From assembly GCA_947452635.1 (NCBI GenBank), contig CANGEE010000001.1, positions 1-64,000 on the forward strand: a stretch of 64,000 nt of DNA, written 5' to 3'. Below the pieces are notes generated by a model, which saw only the letters and a program-made list of their open reading frames with translations, did not search any database and had not been told where the DNA came from. How positions within the stretch are numbered: position 1 is the first letter of the stretch; every line of letters starts with the position of its first letter. Positions 50,146 to 60,357 of the stretch are shown one piece after another. This DNA is from Comamonadaceae bacterium. Its GTDB lineage: Bacteria; Pseudomonadota; Gammaproteobacteria; Burkholderiales; Burkholderiaceae_C. A program made the position numbers and the translations under genes.

Positions 50146-50748
50146 ATGCTTTTGGAATTGTCTGATTCCCAGTTGGTGTTGGTGGATTACCAAACCCGTT
50201 TATTTCCCGCCATGTTCGAAGCTGACAAGGCCTGGCATAACGCGACCGTGCTGGCGCAATTGGCTCAGCGGCTGGAAGTGCCTACTTGGGGGACGGCGCA
50301 AAATCCCTCGGGTTTGGGCGAGCTGGCGCCCGCCATCAGCGCCCATTGCCAACGGGTTTTGGCCAAAATGCAATTCAGCGCCATGGAGGAGGGCTTGGGC
50401 GAGTGGCTCCAACCCGAACCCCAAGCCCCCAAAGGGAATGCGCGCAGTTTGCCCAAACACTTGCAAAAAAACATCCCTGGCGCGGCTGAACGCAAGACGA
50501 TCGTGATTGCCGGTTGCGAAGCCCATGTGTGTTTGCTGCAAACCGCTTTGGATTTGCTTGAAGATGAATATGAGGTTTGGGTGGTGACCGATGCCTGTAC
50601 CTCACGCACCGAACGCAACCGGGATGCTGCTTTTGACCGTTTGGCTGGTGCGGGCGCTGAATTGTTGACCACTGAAATGGTGGGGTTTGAGTGGTTGCGC
50701 AGCGCTGAACATCCCGAATTCAAATTTTGGCAAGGCTTGATCACCTGA
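50146..50748 (+). CDS. Isochorismatase (cysteine hydrolase) family protein
   Basis: SQLVLVDYQTRLF, TIVIAGCEAHVCLLQTALDLL, VVTDACTSRTERNRDAAFDRL. Confidence 0.9.
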   Translation: MLLELSDSQLVLVDYQTRLFPAMFEADKAWHNATVLAQLAQRLEVPTWGTAQNPSGLGELAPAISAHCQRVLAKMQFSAMEEGLGEWLQPEPQAPKGNARSLPKHLQKNIPGAAERKTIVIAGCEAHVCLLQTALDLLEDEYEVWVVTDACTSRTERNRDAAFDRLAGAGAELLTTEMVGFEWLRSAEHPEFKFWQGLIT

Positions 50749-50867
50749 GCTCCTTTCCTTTGAAAGTCAGTTTGTAGCAAGTCCCTCATGAATAATTATG
50801 AATTCAGAAGACGTCTGGGCCCAGCGGTACCGGACCAGTCACTGATTCATATTTTGAGGAGATCTCC

Positions 50868-52766
50868 ATGACCCGCTTTGCTGACTTTCACGCTCGCTCG
50901 ATCCATGATCGGGATGCTTTTTGGGCAGAGCAAGCGCAAAGAGTGGACTGGAAAGTGCCGCCGCAGCAAATTTGCGACTACAGCCACCCGCCATTTGCCA
51001 AGTGGTTCGTGGGCGGCGAGACCAATTTGTGCCACAACGCGGTCGATCGCCATCTCCAAGACCGTGCTGAGCAGGCTGCTTTGATCTTTGTGTCGACCGA
51101 GACCGACCAAGAAAAAACCTACACCTATCGCGAGTTGCATGCAGAAGTGCAGCGCATGGCCGCCATCTTGCAAGACTTGGGCGTGGTCAAAGGCGACCGG
51201 GTGCTGATTTACATGCCCATGATTGCCGAGGCGGCTTTTGCCATGTTGGCTTGCGTGCGTTTGGGCGCGATTCACTCGGTGGTGTTTGGCGGTTTTGCCT
51301 CGCACTCGCTGGCCAGCCGGATTGAAGACGCTTCACCCAAAGTCATCATCAGCGCCGATGCCGGTTCGCGCGGCGGCAAGGCCGTGGCTTACAAGCCGCT
51401 GCTCGATGAGGGGATTCGCCTGTCGGCGCACAAGCCTGATAAGGTCTTGATGGTGGACCGTCATTTGGTGGCTTTCACGCCTGTGGCGGGTCGTGACGTG
51501 GACTACGCCAGCGCGCGCGCCCAACACATGGACACCATCGTGCCCTGTGTCTGGGTCGAGTCCACGCATCCCAGCTACACCTTGTACACCTCGGGCACCA
51601 CCGGCAAGCCCAAAGGCGTGCAGCGCGACACGGGGGGGTACACCGTGGCCCTGGCGTCGAGCATTCCTCTGATTTACCAAAGCCAACCCGGCGACACCTT
51701 TTTTTGCACCAGCGACATCGGCTGGGTGGTGGGCCACAGCTACATCATTTACGCCCCATTGATTGGCGGCATGGCCACCATCATGTACGAGGGCTTGCCG
51801 ACCCGGCCGGATGGCGGCATTTGGTGGAGCTTGGTTGAAAAGTACAAGGTCAACGTCATGTTCAGCGCGCCCACCGCCATCCGGGTGTTGAAAAAGCAAG
51901 ACCCTGCGCTGCTCTCCAAATACGACTTGTCCAGCCTCAAAGCCCTGTTTTTAGCCGGCGAGCCGCTGGATGAGCCCACGGCCAAATGGATTTCTGAGGG
52001 TTTGAACGGTAAAGCCATCATTGACAACTACTGGCAGACCGAAACCGGCTGGCCGATTTTGACCATTTGCAATGGCGTGGAAAAAGCACCCAGTAAGTTC
52101 GGTTCGCCAGGTAAAGCGGTGTACGGCTACAACGTCAAATTGGTGGACGACCAAACCGGCGAAGAGTTGACCGGCGCGAACCAAAAAGGCGTGTTGACCA
52201 TCGAAGGCCCCTTGCCACCCGGTAATTTGCAGACCATTTGGAGGGACGACCAGCGCTTTGTGAACACTTACTGGAAAACCGTGCCGGGCAAGCTGGTCTA
52301 CAGCACCTTTGACTGGGCGGTGCGCGATGAAGATGGTTATTTCTTCATCTTGGGTCGCACCGATGATGTGATCAACGTCGCCGGTCATCGTTTGGGGACG
52401 CGTGAAATTGAAGAGAGCATTTCCAGTCACCCCAATATCGCGGAAGTGGCTGTGGTCGGCGTCGCCGATCAGCTCAAGGGCCAGGTGGCCATGGCTTTTG
52501 CCATCGTCAAAGACAGCTCGGGCCTGCTAGATGCCGCTTCCCGCCTCAAGCTCGAAGGCGAAGTGATGAAGGTGGTGGACTCGCAACTGGGCGCGGTGGC
52601 GCGTCCATCACGGGTGCTGTTTGTCAGTGCTTTGCCCAAGACGCGCAGTGGCAAGTTGTTACGCCGTGCCATTCAGGCGGTGGCTGAGGGCCGTGATCCG
52701 GGTGACCTGACCACCATGGACGATCCCGCCGCCTTGCAGCAGATTGTCGATTTGATCCAGATTTAA
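50868..52766 (+). CDS. prpE: Propionyl-CoA synthetase (propionate--CoA ligase)
   Basis: YTSGTTGKPKGVQRDTGGY, DNYWQTETGWPI, GRTDDVINVAGHRLGTREIEE. Confidence 0.92.
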   Translation: MTRFADFHARSIHDRDAFWAEQAQRVDWKVPPQQICDYSHPPFAKWFVGGETNLCHNAVDRHLQDRAEQAALIFVSTETDQEKTYTYRELHAEVQRMAAILQDLGVVKGDRVLIYMPMIAEAAFAMLACVRLGAIHSVVFGGFASHSLASRIEDASPKVIISADAGSRGGKAVAYKPLLDEGIRLSAHKPDKVLMVDRHLVAFTPVAGRDVDYASARAQHMDTIVPCVWVESTHPSYTLYTSGTTGKPKGVQRDTGGYTVALASSIPLIYQSQPGDTFFCTSDIGWVVGHSYIIYAPLIGGMATIMYEGLPTRPDGGIWWSLVEKYKVNVMFSAPTAIRVLKKQDPALLSKYDLSSLKALFLAGEPLDEPTAKWISEGLNGKAIIDNYWQTETGWPILTICNGVEKAPSKFGSPGKAVYGYNVKLVDDQTGEELTGANQKGVLTIEGPLPPGNLQTIWRDDQRFVNTYWKTVPGKLVYSTFDWAVRDEDGYFFILGRTDDVINVAGHRLGTREIEESISSHPNIAEVAVVGVADQLKGQVAMAFAIVKDSSGLLDAASRLKLEGEVMKVVDSQLGAVARPSRVLFVSALPKTRSGKLLRRAIQAVAEGRDPGDLTTMDDPAALQQIVDLIQI

Positions 52767-52773
52767 CCGCCAT

Positions 52774-52796
52774 GGCCCCAGGAATGGGGCCTTTTT
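52774..52796 (+). terminator. Intrinsic terminator after prpE
   Basis: GGCCCC-AGGAAT-GGGGCCTTTTT. Confidence 0.75.
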
Positions 52797-52974
52797 CATG
52801 ACAGTTTCTTTTCAGGGCTTGTAAGTTAGATCGCGGTCAAGCCATGGCACAATCGAGGATGTACTCAGGCCCTTCCCATGCCACAGTCGCATCCGCCAAC
52901 CGGTCAAGCCGTGTCGCGGAAGGTAAATATCAACCAACTCATGTTTCCTTCAGGGAGACAAAGGTCAGCGAAAA

Positions 52975-55842
52975 ATGAGCGAGACAAATTCGGTCTACTC
53001 TGCCTACCAAGGCAACACCTATCTGTTCGGCGGCAATGCCCCGTACGTCGAAGAGATGTACGAAAACTATTTGGCCAATCCGGGCAGCGTGCCTGATTCT
53101 TGGCGCGAATACTTTGATGCCCTGCAGCACGTCCCTGCAGTCGACGGCACCAACGCCAAAGACGTGCCTCACCTGCCGGTGATCAATGCCTTTGCGGAGC
53201 GCGCCAAATCGGGCGGCACCAAGGTCGTCATGGCCAGCGAAACGCTGGAAATGGGCCGCAAGCGCACTGCGGCCCAACAACTCATCGCGGCCTATCGCAA
53301 CGTGGGCCAACGCTGGGCCGATCTGGACCCCTTGAAGCGCACAGAACGCCCCAAGATTCCTGATTTGGAGCCCGCTTTTTACGGTTTCACCGACGCCGAT
53401 CAAGAAACCGTCTTCGATACCAGCAACACCTTCTTTGGCAAGAACAACATGTCCTTGCGCGAGTTGCTCAATGCCTTGCGCGAGACCTACTGCGGCACCT
53501 TGGGCGCGGAATACATGTACGCCACCGATCAAGCTGAAAAGCGCTGGTGGCAAGAAAAATTGGAAAGCATCCGCAGCAAGCCCAACTTCAATGCCGAAAA
53601 GAAAAAAGCCATCTTGGAGCGCTTGACCGCAGCCGAAGGCTTGGAGCGTTATCTGCACACCAAGTACGTTGGCCAAAAGCGTTTTTCGCTCGAAGGTGGC
53701 GAAAGCTTCATTGCCGCCATGGACGAGTTGATCCATTGTGCGGGGCTTCAAGGCGTGCAAGAAGTGGTGATTGGCATGGCCCACCGCGGCCGTTTGAACG
53801 TCTTGGTCAATACCATGCGCAAATTGCCGGCCGATTTGTTTGCTGAGTTCGACCATACCGCGCCCGAAGAATTGCCCGCAGGCGACGTGAAATACCATCA
53901 AGGCTTCAGCTCGGATGTGTCAACCGCCGGTGGTCCGGTCCACCTGTCTTTGGCCTTCAACCCTTCTCACTTGGAAATCGTCAACCCGGTGGTAGAAGGC
54001 TCTGTGCGCGCTCGCATGGACCGCCGCGCCGACCCGCATGGCAAGCAAGTACTGCCTGTTTTGGTGCACGGCGACGCCGCTTTTGGCGGCCAGGGTGTGA
54101 ACCAAGAAACCTTTGCCTTGGCGCAAACCCGGGGTTATTCCACCGGTGGTACGGTGCACATCATCATCAACAACCAAATCGGTTTCACCACCTCGGATCC
54201 GCGCGACATGCGCTCCAGCGTGTTCTGTACCGACATTGTGAAGATGGTGGAAGCGCCTGTGCTGCATGTCAACGGCGACGATCCCGAAGCCGTGGTGTTG
54301 GCCACGCAAATGGCCCTCGACTACCGTATGCGGTTCCAAAAAGATGTCGTGATTGACATCGTGTGTTTCCGCAAGCTCGGACACAACGAGCAAGACACGC
54401 CGGCGCTGACCCAGCCGCTGATGTACAAAAAAATCGCCGCCCATCCGGGCACCCGCAAGTTGTTTGCCGACAAGTTGACTACTCAAGGGCTGGGCGACAG
54501 CTTGGGCGACGACATGGTCAAGGCCTACCGTGCCGCTTTGGACGCGGGCAAGCACACCGATGATCCGGCGCTCACCAACTTCAAAACCAAGTTCACGGTG
54601 GACTGGTCGCCCTTCATGGGCAAGAAGTGGACCGATGCGGGCGACACCGCCATTCCTTTGGCCGAGTGGAAACGCCTGGCGGCCAAAATCACCACCATCC
54701 CAGAGTCTGTGACGCCACACCAATTGGTGAAAAAAGTCTATGACGACCGCGCGGCCATGGGCCGAGGCGAGACCCCGGTGGATTGGGGTATGGGCGAACA
54801 CATGGCGTTTGCCTCCTTGGTGGCCAGCGGTTACCCGGTGCGTTTGTCCGGTGAAGATTGTGGCCGTGGCACCTTCACCCACCGCCATGCGGTGATTCAT
54901 GACCAAAAGCGTGAAAAGTGGGATACCGGTACCTATGTCGCTTTGCAAAACGTGGCTGAGAACCAAGCCCCCTTCGTCGTCATCGATTCGATTTTGTCGG
55001 AAGAAGCGGTGCTCGGTTTTGAATACGGTTACGCCTCCAACGACCCCAACACCATGGTGATTTGGGAAGCGCAGTTCGGCGATTTTGCCAACGGTGCGCA
55101 GGTGGTGATTGACCAGTTCATCGCCTCAGGTGAGGTCAAGTGGGGCCGTGTCAATGGCTTGACTTTGATGCTCCCTCACGGCTACGAAGGCCAAGGCCCT
55201 GAGCACAGCTCGGCGCGTCTGGAGCGCTTCATGCAGTTGGCGGCCGACACCAATATGCAAATCGTGCAGCCCACCACGGCCAGCCAGATCTTCCACGTCT
55301 TGCGGCGTCAAATGGTGCGTGATTTGCGCAAGCCTTTGATCATCTTCACGCCCAAATCGCTGTTGCGTAACAAAGACGCCACCTCACCGGTGTCGGAGTT
55401 CACCAAAGGCGCTTTCCAGACTGTGGTCCCCGAAAACAAAGCGCTCAAGGCCGACAAAGTCAAACGCGTGGTGGTGTGTTCGGGCAAGGTCTACTACGAC
55501 CTGGTGAAAAAACGCGAAGAGTTGGGCGCTGACGACGTGGCCATTTTGCGTGCGGAGCAGCTGTACCCCTTCCCCCACAAAGCGTTCGCCACAGAGTTGA
55601 AAAAGTTCCCTAACGCTACGGAATTGGTGTGGACACAAGACGAGCCGCAAAACCAAGGGGCTTGGTTCTTTGTGCAGCACTACATCCACGAAAACATGCT
55701 GCCGGGTCAAAAGCTGGGTTACTCGGGTCGCGCCGCATCGGCTTCGCCGGCGGTCGGTTATTCCCACCTGCACCAAGAGCAGCAAAAAGCACTGGTGGAC
55801 GGCGCTTTTGGCAAGGTCAAGGGTTTTGTCCTGACCAAATAA
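52975..55842 (+). CDS. sucA: 2-oxoglutarate dehydrogenase E1
   Basis: NAPYVEEMYENYLANPGSVPDSWREYFD, GMAHRGRLNVLVN, INNQIGFTTSDPRDMRS, GYEGQGPEHSSARLERFMQL. Confidence 0.98.
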   Translation: MSETNSVYSAYQGNTYLFGGNAPYVEEMYENYLANPGSVPDSWREYFDALQHVPAVDGTNAKDVPHLPVINAFAERAKSGGTKVVMASETLEMGRKRTAAQQLIAAYRNVGQRWADLDPLKRTERPKIPDLEPAFYGFTDADQETVFDTSNTFFGKNNMSLRELLNALRETYCGTLGAEYMYATDQAEKRWWQEKLESIRSKPNFNAEKKKAILERLTAAEGLERYLHTKYVGQKRFSLEGGESFIAAMDELIHCAGLQGVQEVVIGMAHRGRLNVLVNTMRKLPADLFAEFDHTAPEELPAGDVKYHQGFSSDVSTAGGPVHLSLAFNPSHLEIVNPVVEGSVRARMDRRADPHGKQVLPVLVHGDAAFGGQGVNQETFALAQTRGYSTGGTVHIIINNQIGFTTSDPRDMRSSVFCTDIVKMVEAPVLHVNGDDPEAVVLATQMALDYRMRFQKDVVIDIVCFRKLGHNEQDTPALTQPLMYKKIAAHPGTRKLFADKLTTQGLGDSLGDDMVKAYRAALDAGKHTDDPALTNFKTKFTVDWSPFMGKKWTDAGDTAIPLAEWKRLAAKITTIPESVTPHQLVKKVYDDRAAMGRGETPVDWGMGEHMAFASLVASGYPVRLSGEDCGRGTFTHRHAVIHDQKREKWDTGTYVALQNVAENQAPFVVIDSILSEEAVLGFEYGYASNDPNTMVIWEAQFGDFANGAQVVIDQFIASGEVKWGRVNGLTLMLPHGYEGQGPEHSSARLERFMQLAADTNMQIVQPTTASQIFHVLRRQMVRDLRKPLIIFTPKSLLRNKDATSPVSEFTKGAFQTVVPENKALKADKVKRVVVCSGKVYYDLVKKREELGADDVAILRAEQLYPFPHKAFATELKKFPNATELVWTQDEPQNQGAWFFVQHYIHENMLPGQKLGYSGRAASASPAVGYSHLHQEQQKALVDGAFGKVKGFVLTK

Positions 55843-55881
55843 GTCGGCGCACTCCACACTCACATACAAGAAAGAATTGAA

Positions 55882-57129
55882 ATGGCCATCGTAGAAGTTA
55901 AAGTTCCGCAGCTGTCTGAATCCGTGGCCGAAGCCACCCTGCTGCAATGGAAGAAAAAAGTGGGCGACTCTGTCGCTGCAGACGAAATTCTGATCGACAT
56001 CGAAACCGACAAAGTGGTGCTCGAGGTACCAGCGCCTGCAGCCGGTGTGCTGTTCGAAATCGTGGTCGCTGACGGCGGCACTGTGGCGGCTGAGCAATTG
56101 ATTGCCCGCATCGACACCGACGGCAAAGTGGCGGCGTCAGCGCCTGCTGCGGCGCCAGCGGCCGCATCTGCACCCGCTGCTGCGGCCCCCGTGGCGGCAG
56201 CTTCCAACAGCAAAGCCGGCGTCGCCATGCCGGCGGCCTCTAAACTGATGGCCGACAACCACTTGGCTGCAGGTTCCGTCTCTGGTACGGGCAAAGACGG
56301 TCGTGTGACCAAAGGTGACGTGCTCTCAGCGGTTGCCGGCGGCGTGCAGTCCACCGCCGCAGTCATTCCCACGGGCGTGCCCACCAAGACCTTGCCTCAA
56401 GTGTCTGGCCCGGCTGTGAATTTGGGCGATCGCCCCGAGCAACGCGTGCCCATGACGCGCTTGCGTGCCCGTGTGGCTGAGCGTTTGCTGCAATCGCAGT
56501 CGACCAACGCCATTTTGACCACGTTCAATGAAATCAACATGGCCCCGGTCATGGACATGCGCAAGCGCATGCAAGAGCGTTTCGAAAAAGAACACGGCTG
56601 TAAGCTGGGTTTCATGAGCTTCTTCGTGAAAGCAGCGGTGCATGCCTTGAAGAAATTCCCGGTGCTCAATGCCTCGGTGGACGGCAACGACATCGTCTAC
56701 CACGGCTACTTTGACATCGGTATCGCGGTGGGTTCGCCACGCGGTTTGGTGGTGCCGATTTTGCGCAACGCCGACCAAATGAGTTTTGCCGACATCGAGA
56801 AGAAAATTGCCGAGTTCGGCGTCAAAGCACGTGACGGCAAGTTGGGCATGGAAGAGATGACCGGCGGTACTTTCTCCATCTCCAACGGCGGCACCTTTGG
56901 CTCCATGATGTCCACCCCCATCATCAACCCACCCCAGTCGGCGATTTTGGGCGTGCACGCGACCAAAGACCGCGCCATGGTGGAAAACGGCCAAGTGGTG
57001 GTGCGTCCGATGAACTACTTTGCCATGTCCTATGACCACCGCATCATTGACGGCCGCGAAGCGGTGTTGGGCTTGGTGGCGATGAAAGAAGCGCTGGAAG
57101 ATCCGGCCCGCTTGCTTTTCGACATCTGA
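55882..57129 (+). CDS. sucB: 2-oxoglutarate dehydrogenase E2 (dihydrolipoamide succinyltransferase)
   Basis: Lipoyl [13 protein letters not shown]3-binding region, [34 protein letters not shown]. Confidence 0.97.
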   Translation: MAIVEVKVPQLSESVAEATLLQWKKKVGDSVAADEILIDIETDKVVLEVPAPAAGVLFEIVVADGGTVAAEQLIARIDTDGKVAASAPAAAPAAASAPAAAAPVAAASNSKAGVAMPAASKLMADNHLAAGSVSGTGKDGRVTKGDVLSAVAGGVQSTAAVIPTGVPTKTLPQVSGPAVNLGDRPEQRVPMTRLRARVAERLLQSQSTNAILTTFNEINMAPVMDMRKRMQERFEKEHGCKLGFMSFFVKAAVHALKKFPVLNASVDGNDIVYHGYFDIGIAVGSPRGLVVPILRNADQMSFADIEKKIAEFGVKARDGKLGMEEMTGGTFSISNGGTFGSMMSTPIINPPQSAILGVHATKDRAMVENGQVVVRPMNYFAMSYDHRIIDGREAVLGLVAMKEALEDPARLLFDI

Positions 57130-57142
57130 CCTCCATGTTCTA

Positions 57143-57169
57143 AACGCCCCCTCATGAGGGGGCGTTTTT
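57143..57169. terminator. Perfect palindromic terminator between sucB and lpdA
   Basis: AAACGCCCCCTCA/TGAGGGGGCGTTT followed by T tract. Confidence 0.8.
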
Positions 57170-57188
57170 CACCCAGAAGATACACACC

Positions 57189-58616
57189 ATGAGCAAACAA
57201 TTCGACGTCGTTGTCATCGGCGGTGGCCCCGGCGGCTACATCGCGGCCATCCGTGCGGCCCAACTCGGTTTCCAAGTCGCCTGTATCGACGAGTGGAAGA
57301 ACGCAGCCGGTGGCCCTGCACCCGGTGGCACTTGCACCAATGTGGGCTGCATTCCGTCCAAGGCTTTGTTGCAGTCCTCAGAGCATTTCGACCATGCCAA
57401 CCACCACTTTGCAGAGCATGGCATCAGCGCCAAGGATGTGAAGATGGACGTGGCCAAGATGCTGTCCCGCAAAGATAACGTTGTAAAACAAAACAACGAC
57501 GGCATCTTGTACCTGTTCAAGAAAAACAAGGTGACCTTTTTCCACGGTCGCGGCAGCTTTGCCGGTCAGGCCGAAGGCGCATACCAAATCAAGGTCGCTG
57601 GCAAAACCGAAGAGTCCATCACGGCCAAGCAAGTCATCATCGCCACCGGCTCCAATGCCCGTGCTTTGCCCGGCACGCCGTTTGACGAAATCAATGTCTT
57701 GTCCAATGACGGCGCTTTGCGTTTGGGCGCTGTACCTAAAAAGCTGGCCCTGATCGGCTCGGGTGTCATCGGTCTGGAGATGGGTTCCGTCTGGCGTCGC
57801 TTGGGCGCTGAAGTCACCATCCTCGAAGGTCTGCCCACTTTCCTGGGTGCGGTGGACGAGCAAATCGCCAAAGAAGCCAAGAAGGCTTTTGACAAGCAAG
57901 GCCTGAAGATCGAACTCGGCGTCAAAGTCGGCGAGATCGTCAACGGCAAAAAAGGCGTCACCGTCCACTACACCAATGCCAAGGGCGAAGCGGTGGTGCT
58001 GGACGCTGACAAGCTCATCATCTCCATTGGCCGCGTACCCAATACCATCGGACTGAACAGCGAAACCGTGGGCCTGCAACTCGACGAGCGCGGTGCGATC
58101 GTGGTGGACGCCGACTGCAAAACCAACTTGCCAGGCGTTTGGGCAGTGGGCGACGTGGTGCGTGGCCCGATGCTCGCGCACAAGGCCGAAGAAGAGGGCG
58201 TTGCTGTCGCCGAGCGCATCGCCGGCCAACACGGTCATGTCAACTTCAACACCATCCCTTGGGTCATTTACACCAGCCCGGAGATCGCTTGGGTGGGCCG
58301 CACCGAGCAACAACTCAAGGCCGACGGTGTGGCTTACAAGGCGGGCACCTTCCCGTTTCTGGCCAATGGCCGGGCCCGCGCCTTGGGTGACACCACAGGC
58401 ATGGTGAAGTTCTTGGCCGATGCCGCGACCGACGAAATTTTGGGCGTGCACATGGTGGGGCCGCAGGTGTCGGAGTTGATCTCTGAAGCGGTGGTGGCCA
58501 TGGAATTCAAGGCTTCGGCCGAAGACATTGCGCGCATTTGCCATGCGCATCCCTCACTCTCTGAAGCCACCAAAGAAGCGGCTTTGGCCGTGGACAAACG
58601 CACGCTGAACTTCTAA
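57189..58616 (+). CDS. lpdA: Dihydrolipoyl dehydrogenase (OGDH E3)
   Basis: [53 protein letters not shown]. Confidence 0.97.
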   Translation: MSKQFDVVVIGGGPGGYIAAIRAAQLGFQVACIDEWKNAAGGPAPGGTCTNVGCIPSKALLQSSEHFDHANHHFAEHGISAKDVKMDVAKMLSRKDNVVKQNNDGILYLFKKNKVTFFHGRGSFAGQAEGAYQIKVAGKTEESITAKQVIIATGSNARALPGTPFDEINVLSNDGALRLGAVPKKLALIGSGVIGLEMGSVWRRLGAEVTILEGLPTFLGAVDEQIAKEAKKAFDKQGLKIELGVKVGEIVNGKKGVTVHYTNAKGEAVVLDADKLIISIGRVPNTIGLNSETVGLQLDERGAIVVDADCKTNLPGVWAVGDVVRGPMLAHKAEEEGVAVAERIAGQHGHVNFNTIPWVIYTSPEIAWVGRTEQQLKADGVAYKAGTFPFLANGRARALGDTTGMVKFLADAATDEILGVHMVGPQVSELISEAVVAMEFKASAEDIARICHAHPSLSEATKEAALAVDKRTLNF

Positions 58617-58647
58617 GTTCTTTCCCGCTTTGCCCTTTGGGGCATTC

Positions 58648-58680
58648 AAAAGCCCGCTGCATTCGGCGGGCTTTTTCTTT
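58648..58680 (+). terminator. Intrinsic terminator after lpdA
   Basis: AAAAGCCCGC-8 nt-GCGGGCTTTTTCTTT. Confidence 0.85.
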
Positions 58681-58707
58681 TGAAATTTCAGAGACAATAC
58701 CCGCTGT

Positions 58708-59805
58708 ATGTCCGTTCTCCAGAATTACCAACAAGAGCTCGCTGCCCGGGGCTACCAAAGCGATCCCGCCCAGTTGCGCGCGGTGCAAGCCCTGCAGCGG
58801 TGTGCCGATGAATGGGCTGCCTACAAAGCCAAGCGCTCCAACCCGCTGAAAAAACTGCTGAACCGGCCTGAAATCCCGAAGGGCGTGTACATGTACGGCG
58901 GCGTGGGGCGGGGCAAAAGCTTCTTGATGGACTGCTTTTTCAATGCGGTGCCAATTGAGAAAAAAACCCGCTTGCATTTTCATGAGTTCATGCGCGAGGT
59001 GCACCGCGAACTCGCCCTGATGCAAGGCACGGTCAACCCCTTGGATGTGCTGGGCAAGCGCATGGCCAAGCGTTACCGCTTGATCTGTTTTGACGAGTTC
59101 CATGTCGCCGACATCACCGATGCGATGATTCTGTACCGCTTGTTGGCGGCATTGCTTGAACATGGCGTGGGTTTTGTCACCACTTCCAATTTCATGCCCG
59201 ATGGCCTGTACCCGGGCGGTATGCACCGTGACCGGGTCTTGCCCGCGATCGACTTGCTCAATGCGCGCATGGAGGTGGTGAATGTGGACAACGGCACCGA
59301 CTACCGCCAACGCACTTTGGAAATGTTGCGTCTGTACCTCACGCCCCTGAGCCCACAGGTGGAGGTGGAAATGACCCAGGCCTTTGAAAAGTTGGTCAGC
59401 GGTCCAGATGAATCGCCTGTCTTGCATATCGAAGCCCGAGAGATTCAGGCCCGGCGCCGCGCTGGCGGGGTGGTGTGGTTCGACTTCAAGGCCTTGTGTG
59501 GGGGCGCGCGCTCGCAAAACGATTATTTGGAAATTGCCAGTCAATTCCACACCCTGCTACTGAGCAACGTGCCCAGCATGCCTGTTCGCCTGGCCTCCGA
59601 GGCGCGGCGCTTCACGTGGCTGATTGATGTGCTGTACGACCGCCGGGTGAAATTGATCATGTCGGCCGAAGTGGTGCCTGAGCAGTTGTATGTGGCCGGC
59701 CCCTTGGCGCATGAATTTCCGCGCACCGTCTCGCGCTTGAGCGAAATGCAATCGGCCGAATTCTTGGCTTTAGAGCACCGCATGGTGGACACCCAGATCA
59801 CATGA
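58708..59805 (+). CDS. zapE: Cell division protein ZapE (AFG1-like ATPase)
   Basis: GVYMYGGVGRGKSFLMDCFF P-loop, RLICFDEFHVADITDAMIL, TSNFMPDGLYPGGMHRDRVLPAI. Confidence 0.95.
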   Translation: MSVLQNYQQELAARGYQSDPAQLRAVQALQRCADEWAAYKAKRSNPLKKLLNRPEIPKGVYMYGGVGRGKSFLMDCFFNAVPIEKKTRLHFHEFMREVHRELALMQGTVNPLDVLGKRMAKRYRLICFDEFHVADITDAMILYRLLAALLEHGVGFVTTSNFMPDGLYPGGMHRDRVLPAIDLLNARMEVVNVDNGTDYRQRTLEMLRLYLTPLSPQVEVEMTQAFEKLVSGPDESPVLHIEAREIQARRRAGGVVWFDFKALCGGARSQNDYLEIASQFHTLLLSNVPSMPVRLASEARRFTWLIDVLYDRRVKLIMSAEVVPEQLYVAGPLAHEFPRTVSRLSEMQSAEFLALEHRMVDTQIT

Positions 59806-60164
59806 GCGCACGTGGTTTTTGGCTTCCCTTGATCTGTGGCGTGTCGCTGTCGTTGGCCTGCAGCAGCCATGCGTCTGAACCCTTGGACCGGGCACAGATT
59901 CAAGCTCAAAAAGAGGCTTTGCAACTTGAACGAGAGGCCATTGCAGCCAACTATGCCCTCGCAGCTCGGCAGTGCTGGCAGCAGTTCATGGTCAACGATT
60001 GTCTATCTTCAGCGCGTTTGCAACGCCGCCAGTCACTGGCCCCCGTTGAAAAACAGGAGCAAGCCTTGCGAGCCGTCCAAAGGGCCATGAGCGTGATCGA
60101 ACGCCAAGAACGCTTGGACGCCAAACAGCCTCAGACGCAAGGGTTCAATGACAGCCGACCTTGA
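59802..60164 (+). CDS. Hypothetical exported protein
   Basis: Signal-peptide-like N-terminus, helical body; ATGA overlap with zapE. Confidence 0.65.
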   Translation: MSARGFWLPLICGVSLSLACSSHASEPLDRAQIQAQKEALQLEREAIAANYALAARQCWQQFMVNDCLSSARLQRRQSLAPVEKQEQALRAVQRAMSVIERQERLDAKQPQTQGFNDSRP

Positions 60165-60357
60165 TTTGCGCTCCCCTCAGCGCCAATGCATTGAATTGCA
60201 AATCGAACATGCGGATTTGAACGCCCTCATTGATTTGTTGAACCAGCAACCCTCTCTGGACGAGTTACGCATTCGCCGTTTGAAAAAACGCAAATTGGCG
60301 TTACGCGATGAAATCACCCGGCTTCAATGGCTGCTGGAACCCAAGGAGCCTGCTTGA
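60148..60357 (+). CDS. YdcH family (DUF465) protein
   Basis: LQIEHADLNALIDLLN...LRIRRLKKRKLALRDEITRL; overlaps neighbours. Confidence 0.85.
   Translation: MTADLDLRSPQRQCIELQIEHADLNALIDLLNQQPSLDELRIRRLKKRKLALRDEITRLQWLLEPKEPA

Noticed and set aside
57378-58550. 390-aa minus-strand ORF opposite the second lpdA
   Set aside because: Same antisense artefact pattern, no RBS or domain support
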